A DNA stretch of 64,000 bases from Aquincola sp. GTDB taxonomy: Bacteria; Pseudomonadota; Gammaproteobacteria; Burkholderiales; Burkholderiaceae_C. Shown here in pieces: positions 52,296 through 60,061 of this stretch (the stretch's first letter is position 1; every line of letters begins with the position of its first letter). Both the position numbers and the translations under genes were made by a program. Where the stretch lies: positions 1-64,000 of the forward strand of contig JALHQP010000002.1 of NCBI GenBank assembly GCA_022841885.1, read 5' to 3'. The notes below the pieces were generated by a model. It was not told the DNA's origin, did not search any database, and saw only the letters and a list, made by a program, of their open reading frames with translations.

Positions 52296-53267
52296 ATGCT
52301 GACAGCCCGCGCGGCCCTCGCGAACTTCCAGGGCCTCGAAGGCGGCCGGCCCGGCACATCGCTCGGCCGGTTCGCGGCCTGGGTGCGTGCTGCCCTGCAA
52401 CCCACGCCCATGGTCGTGTTGCGCCAGAAGCTGTACCGCCCGCCAGGTGCCCGCGACCAGGCACGCCCGCTGGTCGTGATGCTGCACGGCTGCAGCCAGG
52501 GGGCGATCGACTTCGCGGCCGCCACGGCCATGAACCAGCGCGCCCGCGAGCAGGGCTACTTCGTGCTCTATCCGGAACAGTCCCGCAACGCCAATGCCTT
52601 GCGCAGCTGGCGCTGGTACGAGCGAGCGCACCAGCAGCGGGGCCGCGGCGAACCGGCGGCCATCGCCGCCATGACGCAGGCCGTGATCCGCAGCCAGGGC
52701 ATCGACGCCAGCCGGGTCTACATCGCCGGCATGGCGGAGGGCGGCGCGATGGCGGCGATCGTGGCGGCGGCCTATCCCGAGATCTTCGCCGCGGTGGGCG
52801 TGCACTCGGGCGTGGCAGGCGGGGCCGCCACCAATGCCGCCGACGCGCGCGGCGTGATGCGCGGCCACATCGCCGCAGCCGCGCGGCCGTCGCTGCCGCC
52901 GGGCGTGCCGACCATCGTGTTCCACGGCGACCAGGACCTGTCGGTGCACCCGCGCCATGGGCGGGCGCTGATCGACGCGTCGCTGGGACAGCCATCCGAC
53001 GACCAGGGGCTGCCGACAGCCGATCTGCCGGCCCGGTTCGTGCGCGTGGTGCAGGGCATCGGCGAGCACGGCCGCCACTTCACGCGCGCCATCCACGAGG
53101 ACGACGCAGGCCATGTGCTGGCCGAGCACTGGCTGGTGCATGGCGCAGGCCACGCCTGGTCGGGCGGGCAAGCCAGGGGATCGTTCGCGGACACCCAGGG
53201 GCCCGATGCCAGCCGCGAGATGCTGCGTTTCTTTTCCGGGCAGCGCCGTTCCGGTGCGGGCCGCTAA
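52296..53267 (+). CDS. PHB-depolymerase-family alpha/beta hydrolase lacking the catalytic serine
   Basis: 323 residues, no signal peptide. Seen: VVMLHGCSQGAIDFA (oxyanion region), the nucleophile elbow as IAGMAEGGAMAA, VFHGDQDLSVHPRH with the acid Asp and HGAGHAWSGG with the catalytic His. Family members read G-[LM]-S-A-G-G at the elbow; here alanine stands at the serine position (Ala147, codon GCG at 52734-52736) and Glu follows. Asp and His are kept. So it is probably not a normal esterase; binding or scaffold function, or an alternative nucleophile, is possible. Confidence 0.85.
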   Translation: MLTARAALANFQGLEGGRPGTSLGRFAAWVRAALQPTPMVVLRQKLYRPPGARDQARPLVVMLHGCSQGAIDFAAATAMNQRAREQGYFVLYPEQSRNANALRSWRWYERAHQQRGRGEPAAIAAMTQAVIRSQGIDASRVYIAGMAEGGAMAAIVAAAYPEIFAAVGVHSGVAGGAATNAADARGVMRGHIAAAARPSLPPGVPTIVFHGDQDLSVHPRHGRALIDASLGQPSDDQGLPTADLPARFVRVVQGIGEHGRHFTRAIHEDDAGHVLAEHWLVHGAGHAWSGGQARGSFADTQGPDASREMLRFFSGQRRSGAGR

Positions 53268-53278
53268 GCGACGTGGTC

Positions 53279-53294
53279 TGTGCGCTGTCGTACA
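53279..53294 (+). promoter_or_regulatory. Crp-like site E
   Basis: TGTGCGCTGTCGTACA, within the longer dyad TCTGTGCG-CTGT-CGTACAGA (53277-53296). Centred 138 bp upstream of the degenerate GGDEF gene. Confidence 0.5.
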
Positions 53295-53424
53295 GACCCA
53301 GCCGCCAGACCGGACTACAAGGGTCAGATGAGAGTTCCGACGTGACCCGATTCGCGCTGTCCCCCGATCCGAGGGCGAGGGCCCGGATGCGGCGCGGCCG
53401 CTGACGGGGCGCGCAACCGCCCCC

Positions 53425-54240
53425 ATGGCCGATCGATCGACGCCCGGTCAGCGCGACGCGCTCGCTCGTGTGACGCAGGAGCTGGCCGACATCCGGCGCC
53501 GCTTCGACGAGGACGACCGCCTTCGCGACGCCGAGTGGGCGTCGACGCATGCGGCTCCCGTGATGGCTGTGGCCGACTGGGAACACCTGCTCAATGCGGT
53601 GAAGTCGAAGCTGTGGCAGGTGGCCGACACCTTGACGGCGGCCGGCAGCGCCTCGCGCCTCAACGGCCAGACCGAGGGTGTGTCGTCCGACCTGCTGGAG
53701 GCCGTGACCGCGCTGGACCGCGTGCATGTCATGCTGGCGCACGAACTCGCGCGCAACAGCTGCCTGGCGGCGCTCGACGATCGGATCGCGCAGGCACCGG
53801 CTGCCGTCGACACGGGGTCATCGCCAGCCGCGCTCGCGCTGCTGCATGTCGACCTGGACGACTTCCGGTCGATCGACGGGGGCCGTGGCCGTGCCGCGGG
53901 CGACGAGGTGCTCGCGATCATTGCCGTCAGACTCAGAGGCGTCATGCGCGTGCAGGACACGGTCCGCCACCTCGGGGGCGATGCACTGGCCTGCGTGCTC
54001 GACGACGGGAGCGACCGCGAACAGCTGTTGCGGCTCGTCAGCAAGCTGGCCGACGCGGTGTCGGCCCCAGTGACCGTGGGGGCGGTTGAAGTGACGGTGC
54101 GGCCGACGATCGGCATCGCCACCAGCCTCGCCGACGGGGCCTCGGCCGAGATCCTGCTGCGACGCGCCGATGCCGCGATGGCGCGAGCCAAGCGGCAGCA
54201 GACCAGCTACGCGTTCTTCGACGCGCGCACCGACGCTTGA
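53425..54240 (+). CDS. Degenerate GGDEF-domain protein with intact inhibitory site
   Basis: 271 residues, soluble. Seen: N-terminal helical part with DWEHLLNAVKSKLWQVADTL, like the active cyclase at 40895, then a GGDEF fold (LHVDLDDFRSIDGG) whose active-site loop reads GGDAL at residues 184-188. The RxxD inhibitory site is kept as RVQD five residues before. Cyclase activity is unlikely; binding of c-di-GMP at the I-site remains possible, making it a candidate receptor (inference). It overlaps the convergent gene by 34 bp. Confidence 0.82.
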   Translation: MADRSTPGQRDALARVTQELADIRRRFDEDDRLRDAEWASTHAAPVMAVADWEHLLNAVKSKLWQVADTLTAAGSASRLNGQTEGVSSDLLEAVTALDRVHVMLAHELARNSCLAALDDRIAQAPAAVDTGSSPAALALLHVDLDDFRSIDGGRGRAAGDEVLAIIAVRLRGVMRVQDTVRHLGGDALACVLDDGSDREQLLRLVSKLADAVSAPVTVGAVEVTVRPTIGIATSLADGASAEILLRRADAAMARAKRQQTSYAFFDARTDA

Positions 54241-54710
54241 GGCCGGATCGTGTCGCCGGCCCCTGCGTCCGTGTCGCTGCGTCGCCGCCAGTGCGACAGC
54301 GACGTCGCCAGCAGTTGCGGCAGCAGCCCGGCGAACAGCGCCGAACTGAAGCCCCAGCGCCAGGGGCGGCTGCGGACCAGAAGACCACCGACGACCAACG
54401 CGCCGGCCACCAGCAGCAACGGATGTCGCTGGGCCAGCGGCGCGACCGCTGCCTTGGCAGCCTCGGCTGCCAGCAGCCCGGTGGCGCGCAGGGGATGCCG
54501 GCCCCACCACAGGCCGATCGCCTCGATCACCAGCCTGGCCCCAGGCAACGACAACCAGTCGTCGAACCCAGCCTTGCGCGCGGGAGGACCCGTGCGAGCT
54601 TCGGCGCCCGGGTCGGCGCCGTCGAACCTCGAGGCAACCGGTTCGGGCAGCAGTGCCACGCGCAAGTGCTCACGCGAGATGGCCAGGCGCTCGGCGGGCG
54701 AGGCGTTCAT
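54207..54710 (-). CDS. Hypothetical membrane protein, third gene of the YqjD-like operon
   Basis: 167 residues. Seen: polar N-terminus beginning NASPAERLAISREHLRVAL, then two membrane helices (LLLVAGALVVGGLLV and FSSALFAGLLPQLLA). It overlaps the holin-like gene by 4 bp. Its place third after YqjD- and holin-like genes recalls the enteric yqjDEK set, though sequence likeness to YqjK is not clear to me. Confidence 0.75.
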   Translation of the reverse strand: MNASPAERLAISREHLRVALLPEPVASRFDGADPGAEARTGPPARKAGFDDWLSLPGARLVIEAIGLWWGRHPLRATGLLAAEAAKAAVAPLAQRHPLLLVAGALVVGGLLVRSRPWRWGFSSALFAGLLPQLLATSLSHWRRRSDTDAGAGDTIRPQASVRASKNA

Positions 54711-55087
54711 CGGCCGGTCGCCTGGCGCAGCAGCACCAGGTCGGCGTCGATCTGCTGCCGTATGACGTCGAACGCACTGTGCTCGGCAGGCCGTGGCGTG
54801 GCGAGCAGGCACGCCAGCGCGACGGCCAGTGGCAGCATGGGCACGCCGACCAGCGCCCAGGCGGCCTGTGCCGGCACGGCAGGCAGCACCGACCACAGCA
54901 TCAGCGCCACACCGGCAAGCACGACGGCGACGAGGGTGTTGCCGGCGGCCAGCGAGCGCAGCAACGCGCGCCGCTGCCAGAGCGCCGACCAGCGGCCCAA
55001 CTCGCTGCCCACCAGCGCCGCGTACGCCTCGGCGTGCTCGGTCAGCAGTTGGGGCCGGTTCACGACCAGGTTCAGCAATGCAGGCAT
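54707..55087 (-). CDS. Holin-like/YqjE-like membrane protein
   Basis: 126 residues. Seen: polar N-terminal helix then two membrane helices (NTLVAVVLAGVALMLWSVL and GVPMLPLAVALACLL), pattern of the phage_holin_3_6/YqjE family. Despite the family name nothing phage-like is nearby; in this context it is an inner-membrane stress protein partnered with the YqjD-like protein. Confidence 0.75.
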   Translation of the reverse strand: MPALLNLVVNRPQLLTEHAEAYAALVGSELGRWSALWQRRALLRSLAAGNTLVAVVLAGVALMLWSVLPAVPAQAAWALVGVPMLPLAVALACLLATPRPAEHSAFDVIRQQIDADLVLLRQATGR

Positions 55088-55109
55088 GGTGCGCGCGCCT
55101 GTGCCGGCC

Positions 55110-55478
55110 TCAACCGTGGTGCCGCGAGCGGCTGACCAGGCTGAGCAGGGCCATCAGGGCCGCGCCGGTGGCTGCGGCGATCAGCACCGCCTTGACGGGC
55201 TCGTCCTTGATGTAGGCCACCGTGCGGTCGGATGCGTCCAGGGCCGTGTCGCGCAGCTGGCGCGAACCGCTGCGCACCGCCTCGATGCCGCGTTGCGCCA
55301 TGTCGCCAGCACGCGCCGTCGCGCGCTCGAGTGCCGGTACCGCGTCGTGCTGCATCTCGCGCACCGCGGTGGACAGCGTGTCGAACGCATGGTCGGCCTG
55401 GCTCGGACTGGCCGCGGACGTGGGTGCAGATGCCGTGGCGCCGTTGCCCTGTTGTTCGAAGGATTGGGTGGGAGTCAT
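55110..55478 (-). CDS. YqjD/ElaB (DUF883)-like membrane protein
   Basis: 122 residues. Seen: long helical cytoplasmic part and a C-terminal membrane anchor (AVLIAAATGAALMALLSLV) preceded by TVAYIKDEPVKA, the DUF883 hallmark. Such proteins bind ribosomes at the inner membrane in stationary phase in enterics. First gene of a three-gene operon. Confidence 0.85.
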   Translation of the reverse strand: MTPTQSFEQQGNGATASAPTSAASPSQADHAFDTLSTAVREMQHDAVPALERATARAGDMAQRGIEAVRSGSRQLRDTALDASDRTVAYIKDEPVKAVLIAAATGAALMALLSLVSRSRHHG

Positions 55479-55643
55479 GAGAAGGCCTCGTGGTTTGGGC
55501 AGGAAGGGCGGGGGCGGGAACGCGTCCCGGTCCGCAGCGATGACCCAGTGTCGCGGCCGGCTTGCGCCCAGACGATCGGCCGGGGTCCCGTGGCGCTGTC
55601 GGGGTGGCGGCCGCGCCAGCGTAGGACGCAGCCCACAGCGGGC

Positions 55644-56987
55644 TTACAGGGCCTGCGGCAGTGTCACCTGCACACGCGTGCCCTTGCCGGGCGCCGAGAC
55701 GATGTGCAGGCGGCCGCGCTCGGCCTCGACGCGAAAGCGCATGCCGACCAGGCCGTAGGCCGAGCGCGGCTGCAGCGTGGGGTCGAAACCGACCCCGTCG
55801 TCCTCGACGCAGAGCTCGACCATGCCGTCGTGGGCGGCCATCGTGACCCGCACCAGCGTGGCGGCGGCGTACTTGCTGATATTGGTGATGGCCTCCTGTG
55901 CGAGACGGTAGAGCACCAGCTCGGCACTGGCCGACAGCTTGACCGGTGCCAGCTCGCAGTGCGTGAGCACGCCCGAGCGCTCGCTGAATTCGCGCACCAG
56001 GATCTCCAGCGCGGCCGCCAGGCCCAGGTGGTCGAGCGTCGAGGGCCTCAGGTCCTCGATGATGCTGCGCCCGAGCGCGATGCTCGCGTCCAGGCTCGAC
56101 ACGAGGTGCACCAGGCGCTCCTGCGCCTCGGGCGCGGAGGCGCCCAGGCGCGAGCGGATGCGCGCCGCGTCGAGCTTGGCCGAGGTCAGCAGTGCCCCCA
56201 GTTCGTCGTGCAGGTTGCGCGCCAGGCGGCTGCGCTCCTCCTCGCGCGTGGTGTGCAGGTGGCCGGTCAGCTCGGTCAGCACCTCGGTGCGCTTGGCGAC
56301 GACGACCTCCAGCTGGTCGCGCTCGGCCTGCAAGATGCGCCCGAGCTCGCGCTGCCGGGCGTCGGCCGCCGCGGCGTGCCGCAGGTACAGCAGCAGGGCG
56401 ATGAGGCAGATCGCCGTCAGCGCCATGACGCCGACGCGCCCCAGCAGCAGCGTGGCATCGACCGCCTCGCGGCTGCTCGCGACGCTGCGCGTGCCCAGCG
56501 CGAGCAACTGGTCGCCGAGCTGCGTGACGGCCTCGGCCTGGGCCCGGTCGAACGCGCTGGGCATCTGGTCGGGCCGCTGCGGCTCCTGGCCGCTGCGCTT
56601 GCGCTGCACCGCGTCCGCCACCAGGGCCAATCGTGTGTCCACGCGCGCGCGCAGCGCGGCAATCAGGTCGGCCGCCTGCGCATTGCCGCGGTATTGCTGT
56701 TCGAGCTTGCCGAACAGGATGCCGGTCGACGCGACGGCCTGGCTGTAGGCCTCGAGGTCGTCGTCGTGTCCCGTCGCCAGGTAGCTGCGCTGCCAGGTCT
56801 GCACATCGAGCTGGCTCTGCTTCAGGTCGAGGATGGTCGTGCGCGCCACGGTCAGCGCGGCCAGTTCGTCCTGCGCTGTCTGCGCCTGCCAGTACGAGCC
56901 TTCGCTGACCAGCAGCATCGCCAGCGCCGCCAGCACGGCCAACGGAAAGGCCCAACCTCGGCGCCAGATCCAATTCAGGGCCTTCAT
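55644..56987 (-). CDS. NarX/DegS-type sensor histidine kinase
   Basis: 447 residues. Seen: N-terminal membrane helix (FPLAVLAALAMLLVSEG), a helical CHASE3-like periplasmic domain, second helix (VGVMALTAICLIALLLYL), a HisKA_3 domain with His260 in ERSRLARNLHDELGALLTS, and an ATPase domain with VEDDGVGFDP. The ATG at 56987 has GAGGGG upstream; an earlier start overlaps the divergent regulator's promoter. It should phosphorylate the NarL-type regulator encoded divergently 65 bp away. Confidence 0.9.
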   Translation of the reverse strand: MKALNWIWRRGWAFPLAVLAALAMLLVSEGSYWQAQTAQDELAALTVARTTILDLKQSQLDVQTWQRSYLATGHDDDLEAYSQAVASTGILFGKLEQQYRGNAQAADLIAALRARVDTRLALVADAVQRKRSGQEPQRPDQMPSAFDRAQAEAVTQLGDQLLALGTRSVASSREAVDATLLLGRVGVMALTAICLIALLLYLRHAAAADARQRELGRILQAERDQLEVVVAKRTEVLTELTGHLHTTREEERSRLARNLHDELGALLTSAKLDAARIRSRLGASAPEAQERLVHLVSSLDASIALGRSIIEDLRPSTLDHLGLAAALEILVREFSERSGVLTHCELAPVKLSASAELVLYRLAQEAITNISKYAAATLVRVTMAAHDGMVELCVEDDGVGFDPTLQPRSAYGLVGMRFRVEAERGRLHIVSAPGKGTRVQVTLPQAL

Positions 56988-57052
56988 GCCCAGCCCCTCG
57001 CGAAAGGTGGGATCATGCAGCGGCACGGCCTTTCGTGCACGGTCCACGCCCC

Positions 57053-57685
57053 ATGATTCGCATTGCCATCGTCGACGACCACGCCACCGTGCGTGCCGGG
57101 CTGCGCCAGTTCTTCGCCGAACAGGGCGATTTCTCGATCGCGGGCGAAGCCGCGACCGGCCGCGAAGCGCTGGACATCGTGCGCGAGGCCCAGGTGGACG
57201 TGGTCGTGATGGACATCGCGATGCCGGACCAGAGCGGGGTCGACGTGCTGGCCGCGATCAAGGCGCGCGCGCCCGAGCTGCCGGTGCTGATCCTGAGCAG
57301 CTATGCCGAGGAGCACTACGCCACGACATTGCTGCGCCAGGGCGCGAGCGGCTACCTGAACAAGGATTGCGACCCCGACGAGATCGTCAAGGCGGTGCGC
57401 ACGCTGTACCGGGGTCGCAAGTACATCAGCGCCGGCACCGCGGAGCGCCTGGCCGAGGAGGTCACGAGCGCCGGCGACGTGCCGCTGCACGAGCAGCTGT
57501 CGGGCCGCGAGCTGCAGGTGTTCCTGCGCCTGGCGCGCGGCGAGACGGTCGGGCACATGGCCGAGGGCATGTCGCTGAGCGTCAAGACCATCAGCACCTA
57601 CCGCACGCGCGTGATGGAGAAGATGCACCTGGCGTCCAACAGCGACCTGACCTACTACGCGCTGAAGAACGGATTGATCCAGTAG
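57053..57685 (+). CDS. NarL/FixJ-family response regulator
   Basis: 210 residues. Seen: receiver with VDDHATVRAGL, phospho-acceptor Asp54 in VVMDIAMPDQSG, Lys in YLNKD, and LuxR-type HTH LSGRELQVFLRLARGETVGHMAEGMSLSVKTISTYRTRVMEKM. Pairs with the divergent kinase. A lone receiver gene follows on the other strand 14 bp beyond its stop. Confidence 0.93.
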   Translation: MIRIAIVDDHATVRAGLRQFFAEQGDFSIAGEAATGREALDIVREAQVDVVVMDIAMPDQSGVDVLAAIKARAPELPVLILSSYAEEHYATTLLRQGASGYLNKDCDPDEIVKAVRTLYRGRKYISAGTAERLAEEVTSAGDVPLHEQLSGRELQVFLRLARGETVGHMAEGMSLSVKTISTYRTRVMEKMHLASNSDLTYYALKNGLIQ

Positions 57686-57699
57686 GCGTCGCCGCCGGT

Positions 57700-58113
57700 T
57701 CATGCCTGCGGTGCGGGCATGGCGTCGACCGGCAACTCTCCGGCGAGGCCTCGGCAATACAGCATCAGGGCGTCGATGTCCTTGGACTTGTCGAACACAG
57801 CGTCGGCGCCGAGCTCCAGGCAGCGGCGTCGCATGTCCGGGGTGGCGAAGTTGCTCAGCACGACCAGCCGGGTGCGTGGGGCCCGGCGCGAGCCCATTGC
57901 ACGCAGCACACCGAGGCCGGAACCTGCGCGCAGGAAGATGTCCACGATGACCAGATCGGCCGCATGGTGCGCGTCGCTCAGCCATTGCAAGGCACTCGGC
58001 TCGTCCGCGGCGCTGCCGACGACCGTCACCGAGGTCAACTCTTCCAGCGCGGCGATCAGGTCCTCGCGGATCACGGCGCTGTCTTCGACGATGTAGGTCT
58101 TCAGGAGGCGCAT
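57700..58113 (-). CDS. Stand-alone receiver-domain response regulator
   Basis: 137 residues, receiver only. Seen: IVEDSAVIREDL, phospho-acceptor Asp58 in LVIVDIFLRAGSG, Ser/Thr and Lys positions in VVLSNF and VFDKSKD. No output domain, so it may act as a phosphate sink, connector or protein-binding regulator for the neighbouring kinase (inference). AGGAGG-like site overlaps codon region; start ATG at 58113. Confidence 0.88.
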   Translation of the reverse strand: MRLLKTYIVEDSAVIREDLIAALEELTSVTVVGSAADEPSALQWLSDAHHAADLVIVDIFLRAGSGLGVLRAMGSRRAPRTRLVVLSNFATPDMRRRCLELGADAVFDKSKDIDALMLYCRGLAGELPVDAMPAPQA

Positions 58114-58234
58114 GGGCCGTGGCGATCGTGGCGGTGTCGCAGGCCCGGGGACACCGGCCAACGTGAGACACGTGAGCGTGCCCGCGTCGGGCCGCGCCCG
58201 CCATCGGCAGACACGGCGAGTCGCTGTCGGACAT

Positions 58235-58282
58235 GTCCTACGCATCCCCGCCTGCGCCGATCCCGCCGTGCGCGCGTAGGAC
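58235..58282. promoter_or_regulatory. Inverted repeat in the receiver-crystallin divergent region
   Basis: GTCCTACGC (58235-58243) and GCGTAGGAC (58274-58282), 9-bp perfect arms 30 bp apart. The same GTCCTACG octamer occurs near 55621 and 60524 in other spacers of the island. Confidence 0.35.
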
Positions 58283-58365
58283 CGCGACTACCTGCACGGT
58301 GGCCGTTGTCCGCTGGTGGCGAGCTGCGGCCACCCTCACAGTGCAGGCACACAACGGAGACCGCC

Positions 58366-59484
58366 ATGCATGCCCTGTCGAGAATTTCATTGGCCGCTGC
58401 CGGCCTGTTGATGGCCGCGCAGGTGGCCGCCCAGGTCACGTTCTACGAACACGAGCGCTTCGAAGGGCGCTCGTTCACCACGCACAAGCAGGTCAACAAC
58501 CTCAGGCGCGCAGGCTTCAACGATCGCGCCTCGTCCGTCATCGTGCGCGGCGAGCGCGGTGAGCGATGGGAGGTCTGCGAGGATGTCCGCCTGCGCGGCC
58601 GCTGTGTCGTGCTGCGCCGGGGGCAGTACGTGTCGCTGGCCGCGATGGGGTTGAACGACCGCGTGTCGTCGGTGCGGTCGCTCGCACACGATGCGCGCAT
58701 CGGCGACGATCGTTATGCGCCCGCGCCGACACCGATCAGCCAAGTCACCTTCTACGAACACGAAGGCTTCCAGGGACGCGCCTTCACCACCGAGGCGGCC
58801 GTCGCCGCCTTCGCGCGCACCGGCTTCAACGACCGCGCGTCGTCCGCGGTGGTGCGCGGCGAGCGCTGGGAAGTCTGTGACGACAACGCCTACCGTGGCC
58901 GCTGTGTGGTGCTCAAGCGCGGTCAGTACCCGTCGCTGGCCGCGATGGGGCTGAACGATCGCATCTCGTCGGTTCGCACCGTGAGCAGCGGCGCGGACAT
59001 CGACGACCGTCGCTATGCGCCCCCGCCGATGGTCGAGGTCGACTACGGCCGGCGCAAGCACGAGCGCCTGTACCAGGCCGAGGTGACCTCGGTGCGCGCC
59101 GTGCTCGGCACGCCGGAGCAGCGCTGCTGGGTCGAACGCGAGCAGGTGAGCCAGGAGCGCAGCGGAGCGAACGTGCCCGGCGCGATCATCGGCGCCGTGA
59201 TCGGCGGCATCCTCGGCCACCAGGTCGGGGGTGGCAGCGGCAAGGACGTGGCCACGGCGATCGGTGTCGTGGGCGGGGCCGCCGTCGGCGCCAACGTGAA
59301 CCGGGGCGACGCCCGGCAGGTCGCGACGCAGAACGTGCAACGCTGCACCTCGGCACCGGACGCGGCGCGCCCCGACTACTGGGACGTGACCTACGAGTTT
59401 CGCGGTCAGCAGCACCGGGTCCAGATGACCCAGGCGCCCGGCAGGTCCGTGACCGTCAACGAGCAGGGCGAGCCGCGGGCTTGA
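58366..59484 (+). CDS. Secreted protein with two beta-gamma-crystallin domains and a glycine zipper
   Basis: 372 residues. Seen: Sec signal peptide ending VAAQ, two crystallin-like domains (VTFYEHERFEGRSF with GLNDRVSSVRS, then VTFYEHEGFQGRAF with GLNDRISSVRT), a linker, then a glycine-zipper 2TM segment (PGAIIGAVIGGILGHQVGGG) and a short SlyB-like tail with DVTYEFRGQQHRVQM. The crystallin units are about 70% alike by eye and arose by duplication. Domain mix suggests an envelope-bound structural or Ca-binding stress protein. GGAGA precedes the ATG. Confidence 0.88.
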   Translation: MHALSRISLAAAGLLMAAQVAAQVTFYEHERFEGRSFTTHKQVNNLRRAGFNDRASSVIVRGERGERWEVCEDVRLRGRCVVLRRGQYVSLAAMGLNDRVSSVRSLAHDARIGDDRYAPAPTPISQVTFYEHEGFQGRAFTTEAAVAAFARTGFNDRASSAVVRGERWEVCDDNAYRGRCVVLKRGQYPSLAAMGLNDRISSVRTVSSGADIDDRRYAPPPMVEVDYGRRKHERLYQAEVTSVRAVLGTPEQRCWVEREQVSQERSGANVPGAIIGAVIGGILGHQVGGGSGKDVATAIGVVGGAAVGANVNRGDARQVATQNVQRCTSAPDAARPDYWDVTYEFRGQQHRVQMTQAPGRSVTVNEQGEPRA

Positions 59485-59512
59485 TGGCTGTCGACGAAAG
59501 GCCCACCAAGCA

Positions 59513-59534
59513 CAACGGCCCCTCGGGGCCGTTG
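59513..59534. terminator. Bidirectional terminator-like hairpin
   Basis: CAACGGCCCC/GGGGCCGTTG, 10-bp perfect stem with a TC loop, between the convergent crystallin gene and the Cys-pair gene. The strong stem in a convergent spacer fits a terminator, though only a short T-poor tail follows. Confidence 0.7.
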
Positions 59535-59577
59535 TCGCGTTGTGCGCCGGCAGACGTGCTGGCGCGGGTGGCGCTGT

Positions 59578-60015
59578 CTACTTCGGCGGCGGGGCTGGCT
59601 CGGCCGGGGTCGGCACGGCCGTCTCGGTCTCGCGTGTCACGAGTTCGCGATAGATGCCGCCGCCGGCCACGCTGCCGGTGGTCGTGCCCTGGCCCTGCAT
59701 GCGCGCGATGCAGTCGCGGCGGTCGGACTCGGGCAGCGACTCGCAGCGCTTGAGGGCGTTGCGCGCATAACGTCCCGGGTCCGGGTCGAACGGCGAGGGC
59801 AGGGCCATCGAGCGCGCCGTGCTGGCTTCGCTCATGCACTCGTTGCGGTCGCCCTTGTACCTGGCGCTCATGCACAGCGCGCTGTCACGCTGGTAGCGTG
59901 CCTGGATGTCGGCTGGCTTGGTCGGGGGGGCGGCCAGTGCCGTGGTGCCGGCGAGCGCCGCGGCGAGCAGGCACAGGGTCCAGGCGGCGCGTGCGGTGTG
60001 TGAATGGGTTCTCAT
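59578..60015 (-). CDS. Exported cysteine-pair protein
   Basis: 145 residues. Seen: signal peptide ending ALAAPP, two Cys pairs each about ten residues apart (LCMSARYKGDRNEC and RCESLPESDRRDC), and a Pro-rich tail. The Cys spacing resembles the repeats of the protein at 42138. Unknown function. Confidence 0.78.
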   Translation of the reverse strand: MRTHSHTARAAWTLCLLAAALAGTTALAAPPTKPADIQARYQRDSALCMSARYKGDRNECMSEASTARSMALPSPFDPDPGRYARNALKRCESLPESDRRDCIARMQGQGTTTGSVAGGGIYRELVTRETETAVPTPAEPAPPPK

Positions 60016-60061
60016 CGTCGACTCCTTGGTGGATGGTCTGAAACGGGTTGCGGGCGTGCGT

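Noticed and set aside
54707-55087. Prophage remnant suggested by a holin-like gene
   Set aside because: No other phage gene nearby; YqjE-type proteins share this fold and the gene is in a YqjD-like operon.
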